Assembly: GCF_001625445.1 (NCBI RefSeq)
Contig: NZ_LWHG01000031.1
Coordinates: forward strand, 124,001-188,000
From: Haladaptatus sp. R4
Lineage (GTDB): Archaea > Halobacteriota > Halobacteria > Halobacteriales > Haladaptataceae
Length of the DNA stretch: 64,000 nucleotides
Reading direction: 5' to 3'
Shown here: piece after piece, positions 16,591 through 25,593 of the stretch
Position numbering within the stretch: the first letter of the stretch is position 1
Layout: the number at the start of each line of letters is the position of its first letter
Position numbers and translations under genes: made by a program
Notes under the pieces: generated by a model
Database searches by the model: none
The model's input: only the letters and a program-made list of their open reading frames with translations
What the model was told of the DNA's origin: nothing

Positions 16591-17649
16591 TCAGTCGTCT
16601 CCCTGCTCGGAAGCGACCACCTCTTCGTCATCCTCCGAGTTAGAGGTGATGGGGGTCGATTCGTCCTCGCTGAACCCTTCCGAACCCTCGATTCGCTCGC
16701 GGGCCTCCGGGTCGAACTGCGTCTCGATGTCCTGATACCGACTGACGAACGAGAGTTCGTGGTGCGATTCCGTAGGGTGGTCGAGGTATCTGCCTTCGAG
16801 GTCGAACTGCGCCTGCTCGTCGTCCTCGGCGAGTCGTTCGAAGTCCTCGTAGACGCTGTGTGCACCCGAATGGAGCGCGAACAGCGTGATGAAGATGTAC
16901 TTGTAGCCGAGGTCTCCCAGTTCCTCGAAGGTGAGCGGGTCGTCCTCCTCCGACCACGCGAACGACGAGGAGTAGTTGAACGCGAGTTTCAGATCGGGAT
17001 GGGTCTCGTGGATGGTTTCGGCGTACTCGACCGCGTCCTCTCGACTCGGGTCGGGCATCTCGGGCCACACGATATCGACGCCCGCGTCGGCATAGATGCG
17101 GCCGCGTTCGAGGTGTTCCTCCCAGTCGCCGTTCGCCGACCCGTAGGCGTCGGTTCGGGCGATGATGACGGTGTCCTCGGATTGCTTCGCATCGACGGCG
17201 GCCTCGAAGCGGGCGCGGGCTTTCTCGCGGGAGACGATTTGCTTGCCCGCGATGTGGCCACAGCGTTTCGGCGTCGTCTGGTCCTCGATGTGGATGGCGG
17301 CGACACCGGCCTTTTCGTACTCGCGCACGGCCCGCCGGACGTTGTGGATGCCGCCGTAGCCCGTGTCACAGTCGGCGATAACGGGGAGGTTGGTGGCTTC
17401 GACGATGCGTTTCGCGTTCTCGACCATCTCGGTCATCGTCACCATCTCCAAGTCCGGGAAGCCGAACTGGCCGAGCACGGTCGAATAGCCGCTCATGTAC
17501 GCGGCGTCGAGTCCGGCCATTTCCGCCAGTCGGGCGTCGAGGGCGTGATAGAGTCCGGGTGCGAAGACGTAGTTCTGGTCGTTCAGCATCTCTCGGAGTT
17601 CCTTTCCGGCGCGATTCTCGATGTCTCTCGTCGGTGTTTCGGGTTTCAT
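16591..17649 (-). CDS. aceA: Isocitrate lyase
   Basis: A 352-residue enzyme that splits isocitrate into glyoxylate and succinate. The substrate and metal residues are visible: the [12 protein letters not shown] strand, [12 protein letters not shown] with the catalytic KRCGH motif, and TDAYGS. The next gene downstream is malate synthase, so the complete glyoxylate shunt is encoded here for growth on acetate or fatty acids. The ATG overlaps the stop of a small upstream gene by ATGA. The acidic tail ([17 protein letters not shown]) is typical of halophiles. Confidence 0.95.
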   Translation of the reverse strand: MKPETPTRDIENRAGKELREMLNDQNYVFAPGLYHALDARLAEMAGLDAAYMSGYSTVLGQFGFPDLEMVTMTEMVENAKRIVEATNLPVIADCDTGYGGIHNVRRAVREYEKAGVAAIHIEDQTTPKRCGHIAGKQIVSREKARARFEAAVDAKQSEDTVIIARTDAYGSANGDWEEHLERGRIYADAGVDIVWPEMPDPSREDAVEYAETIHETHPDLKLAFNYSSSFAWSEEDDPLTFEELGDLGYKYIFITLFALHSGAHSVYEDFERLAEDDEQAQFDLEGRYLDHPTESHHELSFVSRYQDIETQFDPEARERIEGSEGFSEDESTPITSNSEDDEEVVASEQGDD

Positions 17650-17870
17650 CTGTTGTCCTGTAGGGTGGCTTCGATTCGGTCGAGTTGTGCTCGGAGCGTT
17701 CGGAGTTCGCGCGCGAGTTCCGGCAGCGTCTCCGTTCGCTCGGCGGTACGATAGCCCGTCCGTCGTCCGGTCGTCGGTCGGTACGGGGTTGGTCGGCGCT
17801 CGGTTTCGGTGATGAGCGGAACGAGCGGTGCTTCCTCTTCGGTGCGGTCGTAGCGTGTTCGGTCGGTCAT
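17646..17870 (-). CDS. 74-residue protein translationally coupled to isocitrate lyase
   Basis: This small gene starts [16 protein letters not shown]. It has an Arg/Thr/Pro-rich middle and ends in a short amphipathic helix ([23 protein letters not shown]) with coiled-coil spacing. Its stop overlaps the aceA ATG, making it the first cistron of the glyoxylate operon. No family is recognised. Position suggests a regulator or stabiliser of AceA, but that is inference. Confidence 0.6.
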   Translation of the reverse strand: MTDRTRYDRTEEEAPLVPLITETERRPTPYRPTTGRRTGYRTAERTETLPELARELRTLRAQLDRIEATLQDNR

Positions 17871-18173
17871 ATACGTCGTGTCGTTCGGTTGAATTTCGTG
17901 GGGCGAGTCGTTCTGCGAGCGGTTCCATCGCGTGCCGATGAGCGTGCTGTGTGTACGGACATGTGTTTCACTGCATTGCTGGCGAGGACAGTACCGACAA
18001 TAAACATTATGATTTATAATGATAATATTCATTAATGAGGTTTAACGCCCCAAGGCCGTTCAAGGACGTATTAGTGACGCGTGGTACCACATGACGTCCC
18101 ATCCCCGATTCCGGCTTCCCGTGCGCTTATCTCCGTTCGTCCCCGAGTTATCGTATGAAACGAAGGTGGGAGC
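17871..18173. promoter_or_regulatory. Divergent promoter region of the glyoxylate operon
   Basis: Both strands lack a convincing gene. The segment 18000-18045 is strongly AT-rich (tatttgtcggtactg changes to repeated att/aat), with TATA-like elements usable in either direction. A weak AT element near 17890 lies at the right distance from the 74-residue gene's ATG. Confidence 0.4.
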
Positions 18174-18527
18174 GTGCGGAATAGGGTTCCCCGCCGATGG
18201 TGGCTCCTTCGGATGCTGTTGCTGTTCGCGTTCCTCGCCGGGGGTCGGGGAATTCTCGGCGGCAAAAAACTGCAGGACGTACCGTACGTCCCCGGGACGA
18301 ACAACACGCTCGTGCTCGTCGCGCTCGTCGGCGCTGTCGTCCTCATCGGCGGCGTCCTCGCGTATCGAGCGGGAGCGCTGCCGGGGACGTCTTCGGCATC
18401 CGAAACCGAAGTGCACCCCCCGGATGACGGGTACAACTGTCGATACTGCGGGCGGAACTTGGAGCGCTACCGCAACCGGTGTCCCTACTGCGAAACGCGT
18501 GACCCGGTCGGCAACGAGGATTGGTAA
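18174..18527 (+). CDS. Membrane protein with C-terminal zinc ribbon
   Basis: A 117-residue protein with two hydrophobic segments (residues about 8-25 and 44-66). A C-terminal cytoplasmic ribbon has CRYCG and CPYC knuckles and ends DPVGNEDW. The start is uncertain: GTG at 18174 keeps a basic RRWW leader before the first helix, while an ATG at 18210 would cut into that helix. No function is known. A five-T run follows the stop. Confidence 0.6.
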   Translation: MRNRVPRRWWLLRMLLLFAFLAGGRGILGGKKLQDVPYVPGTNNTLVLVALVGAVVLIGGVLAYRAGALPGTSSASETEVHPPDDGYNCRYCGRNLERYRNRCPYCETRDPVGNEDW

Positions 18528-18611
18528 CCGAATTTTTCTGACAGGGCGTGAACGACCGGTGAGTTGTTGGGCCGTTGGGATTATGCGCGTCCCTCCCGAT
18601 ACACTATTTTC

Positions 18612-19325
18612 ATGGAGAGACGACAGTTTCTCGAACGATTGGGGGGAGTAGTGGCCGGAATCGGTGTCGTCGGGGGGGTGGCCGACGGCGCGCAATCGAA
18701 CGTGAACCGGAGACCGGTCATCACGTCATCGCTGATTCGGGAATGGACGCTCGAAGACGAGCGGACGGACAAAACGCCGATCAAGCAGGCGGGCACGTCG
18801 CTCGGCGATGCTTACACGAACACGCTCATTTACAGGGACGCGGAACTCGCCTCGGGCCTCGACAAGTACGTCAGCGGGAGTTTCGACGGCATCGTCGGCG
18901 CGTTCATGGCGACCCGCGTCACGTTCGACTCCCCGGTGGCGATATTCGCCCAGCCATCGCTGGTCACCGGAATCGCAAAGCGGCGGTTCGAGGAGACGTT
19001 GAGCAGCCTCGGATTCTCCGACATCCGCGAGCGCTCCGCGTCGGAGCGCGAGACGACGAACGAACAGGCCATCGCGGAGTACGAAGCCTACTACGACGCG
19101 AGCGAGTACATCACGCGACCGAACTCGCCAGCCTACGACCTTCCGTCCGTCACGTCCGACGGGCGCGTGAAGACGGTCCTCTATCTGGAGGTGTTGAAAC
19201 CGGGCAAGACGCTCCTGATAACGTCGGGAATCCGCCCGACGAATCGGATGCTACGTGACGTGTTTCACCGAAACCCGAACGTGTATCGGAGGGAACTCCT
19301 CCGGTTGATGCACAGCGTGAAGTAG
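18612..19325 (+). CDS. Tat-exported protein of unknown function
   Basis: A 237-residue protein. It starts MERRQFLERLGG, a twin-arginine signal followed by a hydrophobic stretch ending ADGAQS, without a lipobox Cys. The mature part is alpha/beta with no Cys and contains an acidic helix (SERETTNEQAIAEYEAYYDASEY). An earlier in-frame ATG (18564) would bury the Tat motif and is rejected. It resembles haloarchaeal exported proteins without known role. Confidence 0.6.
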   Translation: MERRQFLERLGGVVAGIGVVGGVADGAQSNVNRRPVITSSLIREWTLEDERTDKTPIKQAGTSLGDAYTNTLIYRDAELASGLDKYVSGSFDGIVGAFMATRVTFDSPVAIFAQPSLVTGIAKRRFEETLSSLGFSDIRERSASERETTNEQAIAEYEAYYDASEYITRPNSPAYDLPSVTSDGRVKTVLYLEVLKPGKTLLITSGIRPTNRMLRDVFHRNPNVYRRELLRLMHSVK

Positions 19326-19371
19326 GGAAACGGCGAAAAGCCTGAAACCCATCGAGTTCAATACGCAAGCG

Positions 19372-20634
19372 ATGGTCGATTCTCACACTTCTGAGCGCCG
19401 ATTTCTCCCGTTCTTCCGGCGCTACACGAAGACGTGGGTTCACGCGGTGGCGACGGCGGGATTGACAGCGTTCGGCACGTTGACCTTCGTGAATCAAGGT
19501 TTCGCGCTCGTCGCCGTCGCCATCTACGTCCTCCCGCCGGTCGTGCTCTACCTTCGCGGCGGAAATCCCGGCGTCGAAGGCGGCGTCGTCTCCCCGGAGC
19601 GCGGCGACGGGGAGGCGACGAAAATCGAACCGGACGGGGATGAAGAAAGGGGCGAAGATAACGGGAAGGACGAACGCGAGCGCGAACCCGAACGGGACTC
19701 TAATCCTTCGAGAGAACCCGAACCGCCGGAAGGGTCCGAACCCTCGAACGCCCCGGCGTGGACGCGCGCGTCCACGCCGGACGTCGGACCGCTGTTCGAC
19801 GCCGTCGTTACCGAAGACGGCGCGTACGCCGCCGGTGAAGGCGGCGTCGTTCTCCGCGGTCGCACCGCGGAGAACGACTGGGATTTCGTGCTCGAAGACG
19901 GACCGGGCGCGGACGGGGCCGACCTCCACGGCGTCGATGCGACGAACGACGGCGCTGCGGTCTGGGTCGCCGGGGACGGCGGCGCACTCGGTCGGGTCGA
20001 GACGGAAACCGACCGGCACACCGACTACTCGGCACCGAACGGAGTCACGGACAATTGGACGGCCGTCGCGGCCGCCGGAACGGCGGGCGACGAGACGATT
20101 CTGCTCGCCAACGGTTCCGGGCAGGTGCTCCGCGGGCGATACCGAGACGGCAACCTCGCGTGGGATGGCCCCACAAAACCCGGAAGCGGGTCGAGTCTGT
20201 GCGCCGCGACGCTGGTCGATTCGTCCGTCGGCTACCTCTGTGACACGAACGACGGCGTGTTCGAGACGACGGACGGCGGCGGGAGTTTCCGTCGAATCGG
20301 CATCGAGAACGTGGACGGCACCCTGACCGACGTGGCGGCAGTCGAGGACGCCGACGGGGCGTACGTCACGGCCGACGACGGCGTCTGCTGTCGATACGCT
20401 GATGGAACGTGGACGCCGAACCGTCTCGGGGATGCGGAACTTCGGGCGATTTCGATGGCGGACGAGTTGACCGTCGTCTGCGGTGGAAACGCCGTCTTCG
20501 AGCGGCGGAACGGAACCGGGTGGGAGCGTATCGTCGTCCCCGCGGACGGGGACCTTCTGGGCGTCGGGGTCGGGCCGAACCGTGCAGTCGCGGTCGGTTC
20601 GGAGGGAACCGTCGTCGAGCGAAGTCGGCGATGA
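19372..20634 (+). CDS. Membrane-anchored beta-propeller protein (BNR/Ycf48-like)
   Basis: A 420-residue protein. Two membrane helices lie at about residues 26-65, followed by a highly charged Glu/Arg/Pro linker to about residue 125. The rest is a repeated beta-propeller with blades of the type GVDATNDGAAVWVAGDGGALG. The repeats resemble Ycf48 and BNR-type propellers that act as scaffolds. The propeller would face either the outside or the cytoplasm; topology is not clear. It lies 47 bases after a Tat-exported protein and may share its transcript. Confidence 0.6.
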   Translation: MVDSHTSERRFLPFFRRYTKTWVHAVATAGLTAFGTLTFVNQGFALVAVAIYVLPPVVLYLRGGNPGVEGGVVSPERGDGEATKIEPDGDEERGEDNGKDEREREPERDSNPSREPEPPEGSEPSNAPAWTRASTPDVGPLFDAVVTEDGAYAAGEGGVVLRGRTAENDWDFVLEDGPGADGADLHGVDATNDGAAVWVAGDGGALGRVETETDRHTDYSAPNGVTDNWTAVAAAGTAGDETILLANGSGQVLRGRYRDGNLAWDGPTKPGSGSSLCAATLVDSSVGYLCDTNDGVFETTDGGGSFRRIGIENVDGTLTDVAAVEDADGAYVTADDGVCCRYADGTWTPNRLGDAELRAISMADELTVVCGGNAVFERRNGTGWERIVVPADGDLLGVGVGPNRAVAVGSEGTVVERSRR

Positions 20635-20635
20635 C

Positions 20636-21889
20636 TCACCGGAGGAACACGAGCGCGACGGCCCCCGCGACGAACGCCAATCCCGCACTCAACAGGAAGG
20701 TCGGCGACCAACCGATCCGAATCACGAGGAGGCTGGCAACCAACCCGCCGTAGATGCCGCCCCACAACTTCGCCGTGAGCATCACGGCATAGTTTTCCGA
20801 GGAGAACTCCTCGCCGTAGTACTCGCCGACGAGTCCCGGGAGGATGGAAAACGAGGGCGCTCTGAAGAACATCGTCAACCACGCGAGCGCGACGAACATC
20901 CACTGTAATCCCATCCCGCCCGAGACGACCAGCGCCGTGAGCGCGATACCACAACAGACCACCGAACCGGCGAGGGTCCGTTCCCGTCCCAAGCGGTCGG
21001 ACGCGGTTCCGATGACGATGACGCCGGTCGCCTGCCCCAACGCGACCATGGACGCCGCCGCCGTCGCGGCCGTCACGGAGAGGCCGAGGTGAGTCGCGTA
21101 CACGATGACCTTCTCGATGAGCACGAGACCGACGCCGTTGACGACGGCGAAGAGGACGTACAACAACCAAAACCGACGCGTTCGAATCATCGTCCGCCAC
21201 GTGACGTTCGATCCGGCGGCCGAATCAGCGGCCGCCGGATCGTCGTTCGTGTCAGACCCGTCGTCTTCCGAATCGGCGACCGTGTCCGAACTGCCGTCTT
21301 CCGAATCGTCGTCCCACTCCTCCTCGGGATCGTGGATGACGAGTCCGGCGACCACACCCGCGACGCCCGCGGCGACGCCCAAAACGAACAGGGTCGGGGA
21401 GAAAGAGGTTTCGACGGCGCTCTTGATGAACGGGATGAGCAGAAAGCTCGTTCCGCTGAACGCCATGCTCACCGCACCCGTCGCCATCCCGCGGCGCGAG
21501 ACGAACCAACGCGAGGGGGTGTTTATCGCGACATCGTAGGCGATGCCCATACCCGCCCCGCCGAGCGCGAACCAGAGGTAGAGCGCGGGGAGCGACGGGA
21601 CGAAACTGGCACCGACGAACCCGCCGAACAGCAGGGCCGCGGCCACGAAGAACGGGAGTCGAGGGCCGTAACGATCACGGATCCATCCGGCGGGGAACGC
21701 GGTGAGCGTCTCCGCGACCACCAACACCGAGAATATCGCCCCGAGTTCCGTCCCGGAGGCCGAGGCGTGTGCTCCTAACGCGCCGCGAATCGCTGGCCAC
21801 GAGAACTGATACGTTCCGGCAGTTCCGACGGCGAGGACTGCGGCGACGATGTACCACCACCGTGCGGAGCGAAAACGACCACCCACCAT
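20636..21889 (-). CDS. MFS transporter, oxalate/formate antiporter-like
   Basis: A 417-residue carrier with twelve predicted helices from MVGGRFRSARWWYIVA. Helix 2-3 carries the MFS motif GWIRDRYGPR, and the central loop is acidic (about residues 195-245, rich in Asp, Ser and Glu). The loop and the overall pattern fit the OxlT-like MFS group of haloarchaea. The ATG at 21889 is preferred to one at 21970 because the extra residues have no membrane character. Substrate unknown. Confidence 0.8.
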   Translation of the reverse strand: MVGGRFRSARWWYIVAAVLAVGTAGTYQFSWPAIRGALGAHASASGTELGAIFSVLVVAETLTAFPAGWIRDRYGPRLPFFVAAALLFGGFVGASFVPSLPALYLWFALGGAGMGIAYDVAINTPSRWFVSRRGMATGAVSMAFSGTSFLLIPFIKSAVETSFSPTLFVLGVAAGVAGVVAGLVIHDPEEEWDDDSEDGSSDTVADSEDDGSDTNDDPAAADSAAGSNVTWRTMIRTRRFWLLYVLFAVVNGVGLVLIEKVIVYATHLGLSVTAATAAASMVALGQATGVIVIGTASDRLGRERTLAGSVVCCGIALTALVVSGGMGLQWMFVALAWLTMFFRAPSFSILPGLVGEYYGEEFSSENYAVMLTAKLWGGIYGGLVASLLVIRIGWSPTFLLSAGLAFVAGAVALVFLR

Positions 21890-22014
21890 CCCAGAGTAGC
21901 TACTCGATACGTCACCACACAAAATATACTCGGCGGTTGAACTGTCTCCGCTGGGTCCTGTCCCCGACAAACCGTCGAATACAGAGCTAAGTCGATGTGG
22001 TGCCAGTAGGTCTC

Positions 22015-22326
22015 ATGAGCCTCGAAACCCTGTTCCGAGTGTTCGTGGCCGGCGTTCTCGTCGTCGCGCCGACGGTACTGTTTCTCGGTCTGTGGCGGGG
22101 GATGATGGCACTCCGCGACGGCGACCTCGTCAACCGGACGATGAACGGCGATTTCGGACCGATACCCGAATCGCCGATAACGGCCGCCATGTTCGGATAC
22201 GGTGGCGTACAACGGTCCCGAACGACCAGTTCGACGGCCGGAGGACAAGTACGATGTGGACAGTGCGGTGCGGTGAATCCCGAGTACGCCGACTACTGCG
22301 GAAACTGTCTGGACGAACTGGGTTGA
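22015..22326 (+). CDS. Small membrane protein with zinc ribbon (DUF7577-like)
   Basis: A 103-residue protein with one N-terminal membrane helix (residues 6-28) and a C-terminal double-Cys ribbon, CGQCG...CGNC, in the sequence AVNPEYADYCGNCLDELG. The ribbon family is common in haloarchaeal membrane proteins. It is divergent from the MFS gene and 44 bases before the carotenoid oxygenase ATG. Confidence 0.7.
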   Translation: MSLETLFRVFVAGVLVVAPTVLFLGLWRGMMALRDGDLVNRTMNGDFGPIPESPITAAMFGYGGVQRSRTTSSTAGGQVRCGQCGAVNPEYADYCGNCLDELG

Positions 22327-22369
22327 TCGGGCCGAACAGTTACGATTCGTCGGTTCCTCGTCTCACGAA

Positions 22370-23772
22370 ATGACTGCCCGGTCCTCCATCGGCTTTCGCT
22401 CGTTGACCGACGAGATCGACCACGATTGTTGCGTCACCGGAACCGTGCCGGACTGGCTCTCGGGCACGCTGATTCGAAACGGTCCCGGCGCGTTCGAGAT
22501 GGCCGGGTCGTCGGTGGATCACTGGTTCGACGGGTTGGCGATGCTCCACGCGTTCACCTTCGGCGACGGCGTCACCTACCGAAACCGATTCGTCCGCAGC
22601 GACGCCTACCGATCCGCCCGAAACGGAAACTTCGAGAGCGGGTTTGCGACGGGGAACACGACGCTCCGCGACCGCCTGAGGGCGTTTCTCTTCGAGAAAC
22701 CGTACGACAACGCGAACATCATCGCCGAACGGATCGGTGACGACTATCTCGCACTGACGGAACTGCCGCGCTGGGTCGCGTTCGACCCGGACACGCTCGA
22801 AACGCTCGGTCACGTCCAGTATGACGGGCCGGAACCCGCCGGAAACCTCGCCTGTGCCCACCTGAAACGCGACCCGATAACGGACGAACTCGTGAACTTC
22901 GAGACCTCGTTCGGACGGAACTGCCACTATCACGTCCACTCGATACCCTCGGCGACCGACCGCGAGCACATCTGCTCGATTCCCGTGGACGAACCGGCGT
23001 ACATGCACAGTTTCGCGCTGACGCCGAACTACGTCGTCCTCACCGAGTTCCCGTTCGTGGTGAACCCGCTCGACTTCATCAAGCCGGGCGCACAGGGTCC
23101 GTTCATCGAGAATTTCACGTGGAAACCGGAACGCGGCACGCGCTTTTTCGTCATCGACCGCCGACGCGGGGCCGTCGTCGCTGCACCGCGGACGGAGGCG
23201 TTTTTCGGTTTCCATCACGCCAACGCCTACGAGGACGACGGCGAAATCGTCCTCGACCTCGAAACCGTGCCGGATGCGACCGCCATCGAGGTGTTGTACC
23301 TCGACAATCTTCGAGACGGTAATTTCGGCGGGTTGAGCGGCCGGTTGGAGCGATTTCGTGTCGATCCCAAATCGGAATCCGTCGAGCGCGAGCGGATGTA
23401 CGACGGGACGGCGCTCCCGACGACGTCGCCCGACCGCTGGTGTCGAAAACACCGATACGTCTACGCGCAATCGCCCGACCCACAGATGACGACGTGGCCC
23501 GAGGCTATCGCGAAGATAGACACCGAGACGCACCGGGCGGTGGAGTTCGCGGACGAGGGGAGTTATCTCGGCGAACCGATTTTCGTTCCCAACCCGGACG
23601 GCGAGCGGACGGACGATGGCGTCATCCTGACGCCCTCGCTCGACCCCGAAACCGAACGGTCGTCGCTGATCGTCGTGGACGGCGAGTCGCTCGCCGAACT
23701 CGCGCGGGCAGCGTCCCGCACCCGATTCCGTTCGACTTCCACGGTCGATTTTTCCCCGAACTGACCGGCTAA
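22370..23772 (+). pseudogene. Carotenoid oxygenase (RPE65 family), frame broken near the C-terminus
   Basis: The enzyme cleaves carotenoid double bonds with a non-haem iron held by four His. Three ligands are visible in frame: CAHLK (about residue 163), YMHSF (about residue 213) and FHHANAY (about residue 281). The frame then ends in nonsense (TRFRSTSTVDFSPN) at 23764. In the next frame the expected ending appears, VPHPIPFDFHGRFFPELTG, with the fourth His ligand and a stop at 23772. One base missing near 23712 explains this. As read, the protein lacks the fourth His and would be inactive. It may be a base-calling error. Confidence 0.85.
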
Positions 23773-23775
23773 CGG

Positions 23776-24942
23776 TCACTCGGAGCGTTCCGAGCGCTCC
23801 GAGCGTTCCGAGCGCTCCGAGCGTTCCGACCGGCCGCGTCGGTCGCGCCGTTCGCTCGCGATTCGAAACCCGTCGGTGTCCTCTCGTCCGGCGATTTCCC
23901 GCTGCGGGACGGGGATTTTGATCCCTTCGCGGTCGAACGCCGTCTTCACCGACGCGATGACATCGGTCGTCGCGCGCCATCGGCGACGACTGCTCGGTCG
24001 GTCGATCCAGAACCGGAGTTCGAGCAGGACCGCCGACTCCCCGAACCCCGTCAGCACGGCGTCCGGTTGCGGGACGTTCAACACCACCCGTGAGTTCTCC
24101 ATCGTCTCCTTCGCGATGTCGATGGCGCGATTCGGGTCCGAACCGTAGTCGATGCCGACTTCGACCTCCAACCTGAGCCGTCCCTTTCGGTTGTAGTTGA
24201 CGAGCGTGTTCGACCCGACGAGGTCGTTCGGGAGGATCACGTACTTCCCCGAAAACGTCTCGATTCGCGTCGAAAACAGCGTGATGTCGGTGACGATGCC
24301 GTCGGTCCTCGTCCCGTCTTCCAGCGGCACCTGAATCCAGTCCCCTATCTCGAACGGCCGCGAGAACATGAGCGTGAACCCGGCGATGAGGGCACTCAGC
24401 GTTTCGTTCGCGGCGAGGCCGATGATGATGCCGAGGAACCCCGCACCGATGAGGAACGCACGGACGTCCACCCGCCAGACGCTCAGCAACAACAGCGCGG
24501 CGAGGAGGTACACGCCGACCTCGGTGAGGCGGGAGAAGACCTCGCCCTGATGTCCCGTGAGTTGGCCGGTTTCCGTGGTAAATCGATCCACGGCCCGGAC
24601 GAGCATGCCCGATCCGATGTAGGCCGCCGCGACGACGCCGACCGTGATGAGGACGCGGATACCGGTGGACCGTAGGTCGACGTTCGGCGCGTTCGGTCGC
24701 GCGCTCGGCCAGAGCGACAACGCATACTGGCCGATGAGGAGCGCGACGATGCCGCTCACGACGAGGAGAAAGACGTCCACCGCGCGTGGGTCGGTTCGAC
24801 GCTTCAATCTGGGGGCGATTCGCCAGAGAACCCACACGGCGAAGACGAGAACCACCAGTAGAAACGTCGATTGCAGGACCCTGGCTCCCGGGATGGGAAG
24901 CAACGGAACGGGTCGGGGCGAGTCGAGGGACAGCGGTGTCAT
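23776..24942 (-). CDS. Small-conductance mechanosensitive channel (MscS family)
   Basis: A 388-residue protein with four membrane helices. The pore helix and following segment (AFLIGAGFLGIIIGLAANETLSALIAG) carry the Gly/Ala pattern of MscS TM3. The beta domain (FSRPFEIGDWIQVP, then ILPNDLVGSNTLVNY) is typical. Such channels release solute during osmotic downshift. The C-terminus ends in SER repeats (about 20 residues) that look like a repeat expansion. Earlier in-frame Met codons upstream of 24942 lie in non-coding sequence. Confidence 0.92.
   Translation of the reverse strand: MTPLSLDSPRPVPLLPIPGARVLQSTFLLVVLVFAVWVLWRIAPRLKRRTDPRAVDVFLLVVSGIVALLIGQYALSLWPSARPNAPNVDLRSTGIRVLITVGVVAAAYIGSGMLVRAVDRFTTETGQLTGHQGEVFSRLTEVGVYLLAALLLLSVWRVDVRAFLIGAGFLGIIIGLAANETLSALIAGFTLMFSRPFEIGDWIQVPLEDGTRTDGIVTDITLFSTRIETFSGKYVILPNDLVGSNTLVNYNRKGRLRLEVEVGIDYGSDPNRAIDIAKETMENSRVVLNVPQPDAVLTGFGESAVLLELRFWIDRPSSRRRWRATTDVIASVKTAFDREGIKIPVPQREIAGREDTDGFRIASERRDRRGRSERSERSERSERSERSE
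23783..23827 (-). repeat. Five tandem 9-base units at the end of the MscS gene
   Basis: The units gagcgttcc and gagcgctcc alternate five times (23783-23827 on the plus strand). They encode the repeated Ser-Glu-Arg tail of the MscS channel. The array lies at the convergent end of the carotenoid oxygenase gene. Confidence 0.85.
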
Positions 24943-25054
24943 GGCGAATCTCCGATTGGTCGCTTTCTCCGTACCGCGAAAACGAACCACAGAATCCGGA
25001 CAATCGCTCTCTGCTTCAGTGTATCGGGTGGAATCGGCGCTCTCGCCGCGACGT

Positions 25055-25468
25055 TCACTCCGCGCTCGAATTTCCCATCGTCTGGACGGTCCACTCCTCG
25101 GAATCGCGCAGGTAGTTCGGGATTTCCTCGTCGTCCAATTTCTCGTGGATGTGGATGGTGTCGTCCTCGACCGCGCCGCGTCCGAGGTCGATGAACAGCC
25201 GTTGGAGACCGTTTCGCCACTCCGCGTCCACCAACTGATGCCAACACGACTCGAAGGCGTCCTGTTCGGTTTGGCTGGGACCGCCGCTCTCGCGGGCGAT
25301 TTCGAGACAGCACTCCGGACAGTTACAGACGGAGACGGGTTTCGTGAGGGCGTGAATGTGGCCGTCGAAGGTGACGACCGGCGCTTGTCGCTCCATCTGT
25401 CCGTGGCGTTCACACGTCGCGTCATCCGGTTCCGTGCCGATGTAAATCGGGCGTCTGTTCTGTGACAT
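25055..25468 (-). CDS. Uncharacterised Cys- and His-containing protein
   Basis: A 137-residue protein starting MSQNRRPIYIG. It contains a CNCPECCLEIARESGG segment, His-rich strands (FDGHIHALTK, DTIHIHEKL) and an acidic C-terminus. The CxCxxCC cluster could bind zinc or iron-sulfur, but the family is not recognised. It stands alone, with a spacer of about 110 bases to the mechanosensitive channel. Confidence 0.5.
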   Translation of the reverse strand: MSQNRRPIYIGTEPDDATCERHGQMERQAPVVTFDGHIHALTKPVSVCNCPECCLEIARESGGPSQTEQDAFESCWHQLVDAEWRNGLQRLFIDLGRGAVEDDTIHIHEKLDDEEIPNYLRDSEEWTVQTMGNSSAE

Positions 25469-25593
25469 GGGTCGGATGAAAAGGGTCATCGGTTGACAGG
25501 AGTATCAAGCTACTGGCGGCGATCAATTTATCAGAGGGACGAGGTGGCGCACAGAAAGCTCATATAGGGGCCGTAATAATCGGCACAACTGAC

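Noticed and set aside
22340-25003. 887-residue open frame on the minus strand across the carotenoid oxygenase and MscS genes
   Set aside because: It is Arg-rich without domains and lies opposite a well-supported gene; high GC leaves antisense frames open.
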